From JANQOH01 sp965214495 (GTDB lineage Bacteria; Pseudomonadota; Alphaproteobacteria; UBA7887): DNA of 64,000 bases. Shown here in pieces: positions 34,582-43,682 of the stretch. The number at the start of each line of letters is the position of its first letter. The stretch's first letter is position 1. The translations under genes and the position numbers were made by a program. The stretch is from assembly GCA_965214495.1 (NCBI GenBank), contig OZ243958.1, forward strand, positions 558,001 to 622,000, written 5' to 3'. The notes beneath the pieces were generated by a model that saw only the letters and a list, made by a program, of their open reading frames with translations, made no database searches and was not told the origin of the DNA.

Positions 34582-34955
34582 GTTACCGGAAGCAGCGCGG
34601 CCGCCACACGCCGGTCTTCGCTGGCCAGAACGTTGAAGGTGCGGCACGCCGCTCCGGTGTCCATCGGCTCGATGCCGATCCTCAGCTCCGCCAGGCTCCG
34701 GCGCAGCGCGGCGCCGACAGACGCGACCCGCGGGCCGCAGCCGAACAGGATGAGTTCAACCGGTGGAGTCGTGGAAGTGACCGGTGCCAGGCTGTCGAGG
34801 TCGGCCAGTGCCGGCGCGCTGACCGGCCAGCGGATCACGTGCTCGTCCCAGACCAGGATCGCACCCTCGTAACGCGCGCCGCCGACGCGAAACCCACCGC
34901 CGCCATAGCGCTGAATGACAAGGCGGCCCGCCGCCAGCCGGGGAGTGATGTCCAC
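34578..34955 (-). CDS. Mth938-like domain protein (NDUFAF3-like)
   Basis: 125 residues, a single Mth938-type domain: IQRYGGGGFRVGGARYEGAI, ELILFGCGPRV and GIEPMDTGAACRTFNVLASE. The mitochondrial relative NDUFAF3 helps assemble the Q-module of complex I. It lies 15 bases after secF and overlaps the NDUFAF6-like gene, so two complex I assembly-factor homologues sit in the sec operon. Confidence 0.88.
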   Translation of the reverse strand: MDITPRLAAGRLVIQRYGGGGFRVGGARYEGAILVWDEHVIRWPVSAPALADLDSLAPVTSTTPPVELILFGCGPRVASVGAALRRSLAELRIGIEPMDTGAACRTFNVLASEDRRVAAALLPVT

Positions 34956-34970
34956 GCGACCCGGTAGCGC

Positions 34971-35936
34971 TTACCGCCCGCTTCGCTCCCCCGCGGCCTC
35001 GCGTGCGCGCTCGCCGCGAGCCAGCCCCTCGAGCCCGAACGAAATGAGCAGCGGCGCGGCGACGAAGATCGATGAATAGGTGCCCACCAGCACCCCCCAG
35101 ACCATGGCGAAGCAGAAGTCGCGGATCACCGGCCCGCCCAGGGTCCACAGCGCAACCAATGCCAGCATGGTGGTCACCGATGTCATCAGGGTGCGCGACA
35201 GCGTATCGTTGACGCTGCGCGAAAGCAGATCGACCAGCGCCATGGCTTTGTATTTGCGGAGATTCTCGCGCACGCGGTCATACACGACCACGGTATCGTT
35301 CATCGAATAGCCGACAATGAGGAGGATCGCCGCGACGGTCGCGAGATTGAACTCGAGTCCGATCAGCGCGAAGACGCCGATGGTGGCGATAACGTCGTGC
35401 GCAAGCGCCGCCACCGCGCCGACCGCGAACTGCCACTCGAAGCGGAACCAGATATAGATAAGCATTGCGCCGAGGGCGATGATCACCGCCTGGACGCCGG
35501 CGCGGATCAGCTCGGCGCCGACTTTCGGCCCCACGGATTCCTGACGCCGATAGTCGATCTCGCCGCCGTAGAGCGAATCCAGCGCCTCGCGCACGCGCGC
35601 GATGGCTTCGTTCTGCGCCGTTTCGCCCCCCGGTTGCCGCTCGATGCGGATCAGGATACTCGGCTCGTCGCCGAGATCGGCGGCGCCGAACTCCTGCAGC
35701 GAGACTTCGCCAAGCCCGAGCTCGCCGAGTGCGCCGCGCATTTCCGCGATGTCGCCCGAATCGCCCGTGCCGACCTCCATCAGAATGCCGCCGCGGAAAT
35801 CGATCCCGTAGTTCAGGCCGAATAGCAGGAACAGGACCACCGAAGCGACCATGACGGCGCCTGAGACGACGAAACCGTGGTGCCGCCACGCCATGAACGG
35901 GAAATTCGTTTGCGTTCGGATCAGTCGCAATCGCAT
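34971..35936 (-). CDS. secF: Protein translocase subunit SecF
   Basis: 321 residues, six membrane segments with a periplasmic domain after the first. GLNYGIDFRGGILMEV marks the first segment end, and VGYSMNDTVVVYDRVRENL is the conserved loop. It works with SecD to pull exported proteins across the inner membrane using proton flow. The start at 35936 (MRLRLIRTQTNFPFM) is the conserved N-terminus. It follows secD by 17 bases. Confidence 0.95.
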   Translation of the reverse strand: MRLRLIRTQTNFPFMAWRHHGFVVSGAVMVASVVLFLLFGLNYGIDFRGGILMEVGTGDSGDIAEMRGALGELGLGEVSLQEFGAADLGDEPSILIRIERQPGGETAQNEAIARVREALDSLYGGEIDYRRQESVGPKVGAELIRAGVQAVIIALGAMLIYIWFRFEWQFAVGAVAALAHDVIATIGVFALIGLEFNLATVAAILLIVGYSMNDTVVVYDRVRENLRKYKAMALVDLLSRSVNDTLSRTLMTSVTTMLALVALWTLGGPVIRDFCFAMVWGVLVGTYSSIFVAAPLLISFGLEGLARGERAREAAGERSGR

Positions 35937-35953
35937 GTCTTTGCCCCGAAGCG

Positions 35954-37540
35954 TCAGATCGGCAGGGCCTGTGGCCGGGTGCGGCCGAGCCACAGGACGA
36001 TGAGCAGACGTGTCACCATGATCGCGGTGAAGACCGAAGTCACGATGCCGATAGCCAGGGTCACGGCGAAGCCGCGTACCGGCCCCGAACCGAACTGGAA
36101 CAGGATCACTGCGGCGATCAGCGTCGTGACGTTGGCGTCGATGATCGTCCGCAAGGCCTGGCGGAACCCGATATCGACGGCCGAAAACGGCGTCCTGCCG
36201 TTGCGTGTTTCCTCGCGGATGCGTTCGAAGATCAGCACGTTCGCGTCCACCGCCATGCCGATGGTCAGGACGATGCCGGCGATGCCGGGCAGGGTGAGCG
36301 TGGCTTGCAGGGTCGAAAGCACGGCGACGATCAGCGCCATGTTGACAGTGAGCGCGATAGTCGAGGCGATGCCGAACAGACCGTAGGAGAGAATCATATA
36401 GACGATCACGGCGGCGAGGCCCACGATCGCGGCGATCTTGCCGGCGGCGACGGAATCGGCGCCGAGACTCGGCCCCACCGTGCGTTCTTCAAGATAGGTC
36501 AACGGCGCCGGAAGCGCCCCCGCGCGCAGCAGGATGGCGAGCTGCTCGGCCGTTTCGACGGTGAAATTGCCGGTGATCTGGCCGTTGCCGCCGGGAATCG
36601 GCTCCTGGATTTCGGGTGCGCTGATCACCGCGCCGTCGAGGACGATGGCGAACCGGCGTCCCACGTTCTCGGTGGTCAGGCGGCCGAATTTACGCGCACC
36701 TGCGGTATCGAACCGGATCGCCACCGCCGGCCGGCCGTACTGATCGACGGTGGCTTGCGCGAGGTCGAGGTTCTCGCCGGTGACTTCGGGGCGTTTGCGC
36801 ACCAGGATCGGCGACCCGTCACCGCCGCGTCCGGGCTCGAAGAGCAGTTCCGAGCCGGGCGGCACCCGTCCCGCCATCGCCTCCTGGATCGACCCCCCTT
36901 CGTCCACCATGCGGAAATCGAGGCTTGCGGTCTGTCCCAGCAAGTCCTTGATCATTTGCGGGTCGTCGAAACCGGGCACCTGAATCAGCACGCGATCGTC
37001 ACCGCTGCGCTGGATGGTCGGTTCGGTGGTGCCCAGTTCGTCGAGCCGCCGGCGAACGATCTCGATCGTCTGGTTGACCGCGTTGCGCTTCCGCTCCGCC
37101 ACCGCGTCGTCGTTCAGGGTCAGCACGACCGCGCCTGCGTCCGAAATCGAGATCGAGAATTCTTCGGCGGCGTTCAGTTCGTCGAGAATATCGCCTGCCC
37201 GGTCGCTGTCTGCGGGGTTCAGGAGCGTGAACGAGACGCCGCCCGGGTTCCGTCCGAGTTCGCGATAGTCGATTCTGTCTCCGGTCCGCGGGCGGAGGCG
37301 CCGGCGCACGTCATCGACCACGGTTTCCAGATATTTGTCGATGACCAGATCGACATCGACTTCGGCCAGCAGGTGCGACCCGCCCTGAAGGTCCAGACCG
37401 AGATTGATCTGCTGGTTCGGCAGCCAGCCCGGCAGGCGCTCGACGGTGCGGCTCGACAGAAAGTTGGGGAAACTGAAGGCGACCCCGGCGAGCGACAGAA
37501 TGGCGACGAGCGCGATCTTCCAAACCTCGAAGCGCAGCAT
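35954..37540 (-). CDS. secD: Protein translocase subunit SecD
   Basis: 528 residues, six membrane segments with a large periplasmic domain. Blocks: INLGLDLQGGSHLLAEVD near the start, RFAIVLDGAVISAPEIQEPI in the periplasmic part, GMAVDANVLIFERIREE in the membrane part. Partner of SecF. It starts 12 bases after the yajC stop. Confidence 0.96.
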   Translation of the reverse strand: MLRFEVWKIALVAILSLAGVAFSFPNFLSSRTVERLPGWLPNQQINLGLDLQGGSHLLAEVDVDLVIDKYLETVVDDVRRRLRPRTGDRIDYRELGRNPGGVSFTLLNPADSDRAGDILDELNAAEEFSISISDAGAVVLTLNDDAVAERKRNAVNQTIEIVRRRLDELGTTEPTIQRSGDDRVLIQVPGFDDPQMIKDLLGQTASLDFRMVDEGGSIQEAMAGRVPPGSELLFEPGRGGDGSPILVRKRPEVTGENLDLAQATVDQYGRPAVAIRFDTAGARKFGRLTTENVGRRFAIVLDGAVISAPEIQEPIPGGNGQITGNFTVETAEQLAILLRAGALPAPLTYLEERTVGPSLGADSVAAGKIAAIVGLAAVIVYMILSYGLFGIASTIALTVNMALIVAVLSTLQATLTLPGIAGIVLTIGMAVDANVLIFERIREETRNGRTPFSAVDIGFRQALRTIIDANVTTLIAAVILFQFGSGPVRGFAVTLAIGIVTSVFTAIMVTRLLIVLWLGRTRPQALPI

Positions 37541-37552
37541 GGAATCGCCGCC

Positions 37553-37903
37553 TCAACCCTTGGCGCGTTTGGCGTCTTCGTTCGCCGCGCGCGGCTCCGG
37601 CTTGCTCGCCAGTTCGGCGATCGTGTGGCGCTGCGCTTTGACCCTGACGTTCGGGGCGATCTCGAGGATCACGGTTGCCTCGTCCTCGACCTTCGCGACG
37701 ACGGCGTGCAACCCGCCGCCGGTGACCACCCGGTCGCCGCGCTTCAACCCGGCGACCATCTCGCGGTGCAGACGCGCCTTCTTCTGCTGCGGACGGATCA
37801 GCAGAAAGTAGAACACGACAAAGATCAGAATCAGCGGCAATATCTGGATCATCGCGCCGCCGCCGCCCGCCGCGTCCTGGGCGAAGGCCGTCGATACGAG
37901 CAT
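37553..37903 (-). CDS. yajC: Preprotein translocase subunit YajC
   Basis: 116 residues. One membrane segment (MIQILPLILIFVVFYFLLI) followed by RPQQKKARLHREM, the YajC signature, and a soluble part ending in a charged tail. It associates with SecDF. The start at 37903 follows GGAAGGAACT. First gene of the yajC-secD-secF operon. Confidence 0.93.
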   Translation of the reverse strand: MLVSTAFAQDAAGGGGAMIQILPLILIFVVFYFLLIRPQQKKARLHREMVAGLKRGDRVVTGGGLHAVVAKVEDEATVILEIAPNVRVKAQRHTIAELASKPEPRAANEDAKRAKG

Positions 37904-38112
37904 TCGGAGTTCCTTCCGGGGTGGGCATTCCGGCGCCGGAGCGAGGCGGACTATAGCGACGATCGGCGCGTTTGCAACTTGCCGCCACAGTCGTGCCCGA
38001 GTGCGCGGGCGTCCTCGCCCGCGCGCGGCGAAACCTGACCGACCCACGCCGGTTCTCGAACCGGCACACAGCTTCGGCGCGGTCGCCGCGGCGCCGTGAT
38101 AGGTTCGGCGGC

Positions 38113-38973
38113 ATGGCCGATACCGATCTTCGCGCGCAGCTCGAGCGCATCGCCGCCGCACTCGACAGGCTGGCTCCGCCGGCGCCTCCGGAGACCGATC
38201 TCGATTCGGCGGATGCGTATATCTGGCAACCGCAGGCCGACCGCTTGCAACCGGTGCGCCGGGTGAGTGGTGTGCCGCTCGATCTGCTCAAAGGGATCGA
38301 GCGCGTGCGCGATATCCTTTACGAGAACACGAGGCGCTTCGCGGCAGGCTTGCCGGCGAACAACGCTCTGCTGTGGGGCGCGCGCGGCATGGGCAAGAGT
38401 TCGCTGATCAAGGCCGTGCACCATGCGCTGTGTCGCGACATGCCCGGCCGGCTGGCACTCGTCGAGATTCATCGCGAGGACGTGGAAAGCCTGCCGCGTC
38501 TTCTGGAGCGCCTGCGCGCCGCGCCGCGGTGCTTCGTGCTGTTTTGCGACGACCTGTCGTTCGACCGGGACGACACGTCCTACAAGTCGCTCAAGGCGGT
38601 GCTGGAAGGCGGCATCGAAGGGCGCCCGGGAAACGTGGTCTTCTACGCTACTTCCAACCGTCGCCATCTGATGCCGCGCGACATGATCGAGAACGAACGC
38701 TCGACCGCCATCAGCCCGTCGGAGGCGGTAGAAGAGAAAGTATCCCTGTCGGATCGTTTCGGCTTGTGGTTGGGCTTCCACAACTGCGATCAGCCGACCT
38801 ATCTCGCGATGGTGGAGGGCTATGCTCGTGCTTACGGCCTCGAGGCGGAACCCGCAGTGCTGCGCGCGGAGGCGCTGGAATGGGCTGTCACCCGCGGCGG
38901 TCGTTCGGGCCGCGTGGCGTGGCAGTACATCCAGGACCTCGCCGGGCGCCTGGGCCGCGCGCTCGAGGCGTGA
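38113..38973 (+). CDS. DUF815 family AAA ATP-binding protein
   Basis: 286 residues. Walker A at about 88-97 (WGARGMGKSSL), Walker B VLFCDDLSF at about 140-148, and family blocks YKSLKAVLEGGIEGRPGNV and TSNRRHLMPRDMIEN. DUF815 proteins are single-domain AAA ATPases of unclear role. Divergent from yajC; the start at 38113 is the first sensible ATG. A tRNA-Ser follows. Confidence 0.88.
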   Translation: MADTDLRAQLERIAAALDRLAPPAPPETDLDSADAYIWQPQADRLQPVRRVSGVPLDLLKGIERVRDILYENTRRFAAGLPANNALLWGARGMGKSSLIKAVHHALCRDMPGRLALVEIHREDVESLPRLLERLRAAPRCFVLFCDDLSFDRDDTSYKSLKAVLEGGIEGRPGNVVFYATSNRRHLMPRDMIENERSTAISPSEAVEEKVSLSDRFGLWLGFHNCDQPTYLAMVEGYARAYGLEAEPAVLRAEALEWAVTRGGRSGRVAWQYIQDLAGRLGRALEA

Positions 38974-39033
38974 TGGGGTGCGAGTCTTGCAAGGGCGTCC
39001 GTGAGTCGCCTATTTGAGGCCGACTCCGATCGC

Positions 39034-39121
39034 GGATGGGTGGCCGAGCGGTTGAAGGCACCGGTCTTGAAAACCGGCAGGCGTGTGCGCCTCGTGGGTT
39101 CGAATCCCACCCCATCCGCCA
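39034..39121 (+). tRNA. tRNA-Ser (TGA anticodon)
   Basis: 88 nt with encoded CCA. Acceptor GGATGGG pairs with CCCATCC; anticodon loop CTTGAAA gives TGA; the long variable arm is typical of serine tRNAs. Confidence 0.95.
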
Positions 39122-39233
39122 GACGAAGGGGACGCCGCGCGAAAAAGGATGCGAACTTCTGAATCAGGACGATAGCGCCGTCGTCCGGATGCCATCGGCT
39201 CCGCGGCGCTCCGTCGGAGGAGCGTGACGGAAT

Positions 39234-39773
39234 TCAGTTCCCGTCATCGGTATTGAGGTCGAGTTCACTCTGCGGGTCTTCGGGCGGACGAGGGAGGGCG
39301 TAAACAGGAGTTATCTCAAGTCCGAGAGCGCCCCCGAGTTTGGCGATATCCCGGTCGTCGGAATAGATGGTGGTTTGACCCTGAGTACGGGCGATCGCGA
39401 TGATTTGTCGATCGAATTTGAGCTTGGCGCGGGTTGTATCGGTACCGGCGCGCAGATCGCCGGCCGCAATCGCGTCGCGGGTCATCGCTGCGAGTTCGAC
39501 AGCGGCGCGCTGGTCGAACGGCTCGACGCGGAAGCAACGGGTGTTGTTCAGGATCTCCAGATATCGAGATCCCGCGCCGCCGGCATGAACAAGAACTTCG
39601 CTCAGAGCTGGCGTGGGAATGATGATCGTTTCGCCTTGGGCTTCAAGAGTAACGATCAGAAAATCGATGCGCGCTTTGGCGTCGATCAGCGGTTCGTTCG
39701 TCGCAGGGTCGATCGGCGCCCCTGCAGCTGGATCGAGTAAATGCAGGAGGGCGGTCGCGTCGAAGACTGGCAT
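39234..39773 (-). CDS. PIN-domain ribonuclease-like protein
   Basis: 179 residues. Acidic residues expected of a PIN nuclease are visible: Asp5 (VFDATALLHLL), Glu59 (ALSEVLVHAG), Asp121 (KFDRQIIAIA) and Asp139-140 (YSDDRDIAKLGG). It overlaps the upstream gene by one base (TGATG), so the pair is cotranslated. PIN proteins of this size are often VapC-type toxins, but the partner here is not a usual VapB. Length is somewhat above the VapC norm, with an acidic C-terminal tail. Confidence 0.75.
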   Translation of the reverse strand: MPVFDATALLHLLDPAAGAPIDPATNEPLIDAKARIDFLIVTLEAQGETIIIPTPALSEVLVHAGGAGSRYLEILNNTRCFRVEPFDQRAAVELAAMTRDAIAAGDLRAGTDTTRAKLKFDRQIIAIARTQGQTTIYSDDRDIAKLGGALGLEITPVYALPRPPEDPQSELDLNTDDGN

Positions 39774-40513
39774 CAGCCGGATTCATCCGGGCCACGCAAT
39801 CGCTGAAGCTCTGCCAAGGGATCATCCAGATCTTGCCACCTGCTGCCTTCGACCGCGCGCAACCGCCTGACGATCTTGCCGAGTGGCGCATCGTCAAGTT
39901 CGTCGAACGCCGTGATATTGAAGCGTTTCATCGACCAGCAGCCGTCGGCGTCGCGTTCCCAGCGTCCGTCGCCGCGCACGCGCAGAGTGCGGCCGTAAAG
40001 GTGAATCGCAAGACGTTTGGCCAGATCACGAGTGGCGTTGCATATGTGGATGGTATTGCCGTCTCGTAAATGCACGGGCACGGTGTCATCCCGCCCGCCG
40101 ACGCGAATGAGCACGCCATCAAGGACGCCGGACTGATTGAAAGTGCCGAACGTCAACGTCGACAGTCGCTCTCGGCCAGGAAACCGGATCACCTCGACGC
40201 CGCCTTCCCGCAGGCTGCCGGTCGTATCGTCGTCGGCCAGACGGAGGTTCAGGTTCCTGAACGCTCTGGCCGCCTCTTCGGGCGCGTTATCGCGTGCGAG
40301 ATCGTGGATCCGATTCCGAACAGCGGGCGCGGCCTCGGGTTCGACGATCTGCACCAGCACGGTGCTGCCGGGATCGAGGCGCACGAAATGAACCCGTTCC
40401 GCTTCGCCGAAGAGCCGCGCCAAATCGGCCATGTACTCGGCCAGGCGCGACATGGGCAGGTTGTCGGGGTCGCAGGCGTCGATGACGAACTGATATTCGT
40501 GCGCATCCGTCAT
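39773..40513 (-). CDS. Unknown protein coupled to the PIN protein
   Basis: 246 residues, no family recognised. The N-terminal part (YQFVIDACDPDNLPMSRLAE, then GEAERVHFVRLDPGSTVL) looks alpha/beta, the middle (RVGGRDDTVPVHLRDGNTIH) looks beta-rich, and the C-terminus is charged. It is three times the size of a usual VapB antitoxin and shows no AbrB, ribbon-helix-helix or HTH pattern. It precedes the PIN gene with a one-base overlap. A small open frame ending in ATGA overlaps its own start. Possible roles are an atypical antitoxin or a target-recognition partner (inference). Confidence 0.6.
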   Translation of the reverse strand: MTDAHEYQFVIDACDPDNLPMSRLAEYMADLARLFGEAERVHFVRLDPGSTVLVQIVEPEAAPAVRNRIHDLARDNAPEEAARAFRNLNLRLADDDTTGSLREGGVEVIRFPGRERLSTLTFGTFNQSGVLDGVLIRVGGRDDTVPVHLRDGNTIHICNATRDLAKRLAIHLYGRTLRVRGDGRWERDADGCWSMKRFNITAFDELDDAPLGKIVRRLRAVEGSRWQDLDDPLAELQRLRGPDESG

Positions 40514-40913
40514 GGGTCGCACTCCACACCGGCGCATCTGGTCGGTAGTCCGTCTCCGATGTCATGCTCGGCGACGAAGACAAGGCCGCGGACGACTTCG
40601 TGTTCGGTTGGTCCACCGGAGCCGGTTTCACGCGAGGCCGTTCGGCAATCGATGATTTCACTCTACGCGGCGATTAACGGGTTGTCACCCGAAAGCCGAT
40701 CAGCGTGTTCCGGCGCCAAGCCGTTCGGAGTCGCTTCGTCGATCGGGTTTGGGACGAAGCGATCGGCTTGAGCGTTCCCCACCCTTGGTCGATGCCATTT
40801 CGGCCGGATCGTGTGTGGAAGAGGAAGGCAGTTGGCGCGGCGCGAAGCTCTCTGGATAGAACGTCGCCACGCATCGCGCCCGTGTCGGGATTCGGAGCGT
40901 CGGACGAGCCGGT
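40514..40913. other. Gap upstream of the PIN operon
   Basis: 400 bases with no recognised gene. On the minus strand a frame from about 40665 reads ...HEVVRGLVFVAEHDIGDGLP... and ends with TGA overlapping the ATG at 40513, but has no ATG, GTG or TTG start in the expected place. It could be a gene remnant. The rest shows nothing. Confidence 0.4.
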
Positions 40914-41002
40914 TGGCGGAGGGGGTGGGATTCGAACCCACGGTACGCAATGCGCACAACGGTTTTCGAGACCGCCCCGTTCGACCACTCCGGCACCCCT
41001 CC
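40914..41002 (-). tRNA. tRNA-Ser (CGA anticodon)
   Basis: 89 nt with encoded CCA on the minus strand. Acceptor GGAGGGG pairs with CCCCTCC; anticodon loop CTCGAAA gives CGA; a long variable arm is present. Confidence 0.95.
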
Positions 41003-41155
41003 GCGGCGGAGCCGCGAGTCGGCGCGACCCTAGACGAACGGTGTCGGGAGCGCAAACCGCGGTCGATCGTCGGTCCGCTCCGTCCGTCGTTGAAACCTGG
41101 CCGACCGGCGCGTTCATGAGGGTTTGCGCTCCGGTCGGAATGCGTGGGGCGGCGC

Positions 41156-42555
41156 TCAGAACTGCCGCAGGAACCGCAATTCCACGCGGCTGCGTTCGTA
41201 ATCGTGCAACTGCGCGTTGGAACGGCGCGTTTCGTTCACCAGAGACAGTTGCGGACCGAAACCCCGGACGGTAAGGGCGCGATTGAAGACCGAGGCGCGC
41301 ACGATCCGGGTGCGGTCCCTCCGGGCGCTGGCGTCGGGCGTGAAGGGCCACCACCGTCCTTCGTAGTCCGTCCATCGCATCTCGCCGCCGCCGCCGAGGG
41401 TAAAACCCAGCGGTAACGCGACCGAAACGCCGAACCGCGCCCAGCGCCCGGCGTTGCGCGACCTGAGTGACTTCGGACGCTCGCGCGCGTAGCCGAACGC
41501 CGCGTCGATGCGCACCGTCGTCGCCGCAAGCCAGACCGCGCCCAGCGAAAGATCGAGGATTGGCCCGTCCAGCGGCTCGGTGCTCCGCCGGTATCCGCGC
41601 CAGTGCCAGGACGCTCGTCCCCATGCCGTGAGCTGTCGCGTGAAACGGCGTGCCGCTTCGAGACGGGCGCCTGAATCGTCGCTGTAGGGAACGCCGGCAA
41701 CCCACCGGCGGCGAATGCTGCTCAAGAGGCTCGCTTCGGTATCCCTGTCGGCCAGCCAGCGCGGGCCGACATGACCCGACAGCAAGGTTCGGTCGAAGTC
41801 GTTTCCGGCGTATTCCCGACGATCGATGTCCGCGCCCGCGCGAAGCCGCCATCGTCGGTTTGGTTTAAAGGGTGCTGATACTCGCCGCCGGCCTGGACGA
41901 CGACCCCGACCCCCGACCGCGCCCCGGATTCTTCGTCGAGCCGGAACGGCAGGCCCTGAATATGGATGATTCTGTCGTCGGAAGCCGCGCCGATGTTGCT
42001 GTCGGGCGCCAGCGCGGCGCCGAAATAGCCGTTCCAACGGCGGCGCGCTTTCATCGTTTCCAGGAATCGGCGGATATTGGCGGCCATCACCGGGGGCGGA
42101 TCGCCAGCCAAAACGCGCTTGAAATGCGCGCGCGACAGATCGTCGTCGCCTTTGAGAAAGAGTGCCCGCGCCAGTTCCAGGCGCACGCGCATCAGGCCGG
42201 GGCGGCCGATGAGGATGGCGCGCAGGGCCGCGATGGCTTCGTCGAGCAGGGCGGCTCGTTCCGTTTCGCCGGCCCCCGCCGCGCCCGACGCCTCGGTCGC
42301 CGCCAAGCCGATGAGAAAGAGCACGTCCGTCCTGTCGGGATGATCCGGCGCCAGGGGGCGCAGGATGGTCAGCGCTTCATCGAAGCGGCCGCTTTCGATG
42401 AACGCCCGCGCCTCCTGGACACGCGGGTCGGACGACAGGTGAAGACGCTCCGGCGCGGCGAAGGCCGGGGACATGGAGCAAAGAACGACGACGAGCGCCC
42501 AAAGTGCACACAGCGCCGGGGCGGGCGCGCCACTGGACGCCCGCCCCGTTCCCAT
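41156..42555 (-). CDS. Slam-type outer-membrane protein (DUF560), two frames joined by a candidate -1 frameshift
   Basis: The first frame (42555 to 41722) gives a signal peptide and a helical TPR-like domain (EARAFIESGRFDEALTILRP, VRLELARALFLKGDDDLSRA), then enters the barrel (RRWNGYFGAALAPDSNIGAA). The second frame (to 41156) carries the DUF560 beta-barrel: RRWRLRAGADIDRREYAGND, YRRSTEPLDGPILDLSLGAV, and a terminal aromatic VELRFLRQF. Together they make about 466 residues, the usual Slam layout and length. The switch occurs exactly where T TTA AAC lies in the zero frame (41869-41863). Without the switch, a 277-residue protein lacking the barrel results. Slam proteins move lipoproteins to the cell surface; the gene upstream encodes such a lipoprotein. 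Programmed shift or mutation cannot be told apart here. Confidence 0.75.
41816..41869 (-). other. Candidate programmed -1 ribosomal frameshift signal
   Basis: Slippery heptamer TTTAAAC (41869-41863) lies in phase as T TTA AAC. A 4-base spacer follows, then CCGACGAT (41858-41851) pairs perfectly with ATCGTCGG (41823-41816). The 27-base loop contains a further small stem (CGCGC/GCGCG). A -1 slip joins the TPR frame to the barrel frame precisely. TTTAAAC is unlikely by chance in DNA this GC-rich. Confidence 0.5.
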
Positions 42556-42582
42556 AAGAGGAGTCCGTTCGGGCGCGAACTC

Positions 42583-43682
42583 CTACTGCTTGCCGGCGCC
42601 GAAAGCGCCCACAAAAGTGCTGTAAGTGCCGCCGTCTGTCGTCGCCTCTCCTCCGACGGTTCCAGCGACCAGGCGTGGATCGCCTTCTTCGTCGGGGATG
42701 TTCGAAAACTGGCCACCCCACGACCCGCTCGACTCGGCGACCGACTGGGAGGCGCTCGTTTGAGTTACGTCCCGGCCCCGGAACACGCCGTTCGAATCGA
42801 AAGGCGTTACCCCAAGGTCAGCTCGGTAGTCCGAGACATACTCAGTTGTGCGTGTTTCTCCCGACGCCGCATCCACGATAATGCCCGTTACGAGCGTGCT
42901 GGCGTGATCGCAGTTGATACAGCCCTGATGTTTTGGGCGCTGAAATCGGCTGTCAACTCGATGGTACTGGTAAATTCTCCGACCTCCACGCTGCCGGGCG
43001 AAGGCAGGTCCGTTCCCCACGTGGCCGCATAGGCGCCGGCGACGGTCCCCTCGTAGCGCGCGGTTCCCTGAATCGGCATATCCGGCGGATCGGTGAGGTC
43101 GAGCTCGGGACCATCGACGAACGCCCCGACTTCGGCGCCCGTGACGGTCCGGGACTGAAGATCGCCCGTGAGGTGGAGCCAATAGCCTCCGGCCGCCCAG
43201 TCGGTCGTATCGCCATCCGCCCATGTTGCGGCGACGCGAGAAAGGGTGACCCGGTCATTCGACGCGCTCACGATACCCCATGAGCGATAAGACCGCGGGA
43301 CGCCCGGAATGCGGAAGAACTCGTCCGCCAGAACCCCGGTATCTTCGACTGCGCCGGCCGTGCCGAACGTCAGCCTGCTTTCGTCCTCGCGGGCGATTCT
43401 CACGGTCAGGTTGTCGCCGTCGAAGGTGGCTTCGGCCGCGTCCGTGGTCACTCCGGCGACATTCCGGTTCGTCGATTGCGTGACGCTGCCGAACCGAGGG
43501 AGGGAACTTGCCGCGTTCGCAGCGGAGTCCTTCACCTTCTCGGGGTCGGCCGCCTGGATGTCTGCGGCATCGATGGCGAAAGCGGTCGATCCACCGGCAC
43601 TGCCGCCACCGCCGCCGACGCAGGCAGTGAGAGTCAAGCCGGTGGTGGCGATAACGGCAAGGTATCCCGCGGTGTTCTTCAT
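42583..43682 (-). pseudogene. Slam-substrate surface lipoprotein (TbpB-like), frameshifted
   Basis: The first frame from 43682 starts with a lipoprotein signal (AVIATTGLTLTACVGGGGG; lipobox LTAC) and a Gly-rich linker, then a beta-rich body to about 42927. The second frame continues DHASTLVTGIIVDAASGETR and ends with GSWGGQFSNIPDEEGDPRLV and FVGAFGAGKQ, the C-terminal signature of TbpB-like barrel lipoproteins. One base is missing near 42925-42929; the intact product would be about 366 residues. No proper slippery heptamer is present, so mutation is the simpler reading. GGAGGTATGC precedes the start. The Slam gene follows after 27 bases. Confidence 0.75.

Noticed and set aside
42925..42940. 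Programmed frameshift in the lipoprotein gene
   Set aside because: The bases at the switch do not form an X XXY YYZ heptamer in the zero frame; a one-base deletion explains it better.
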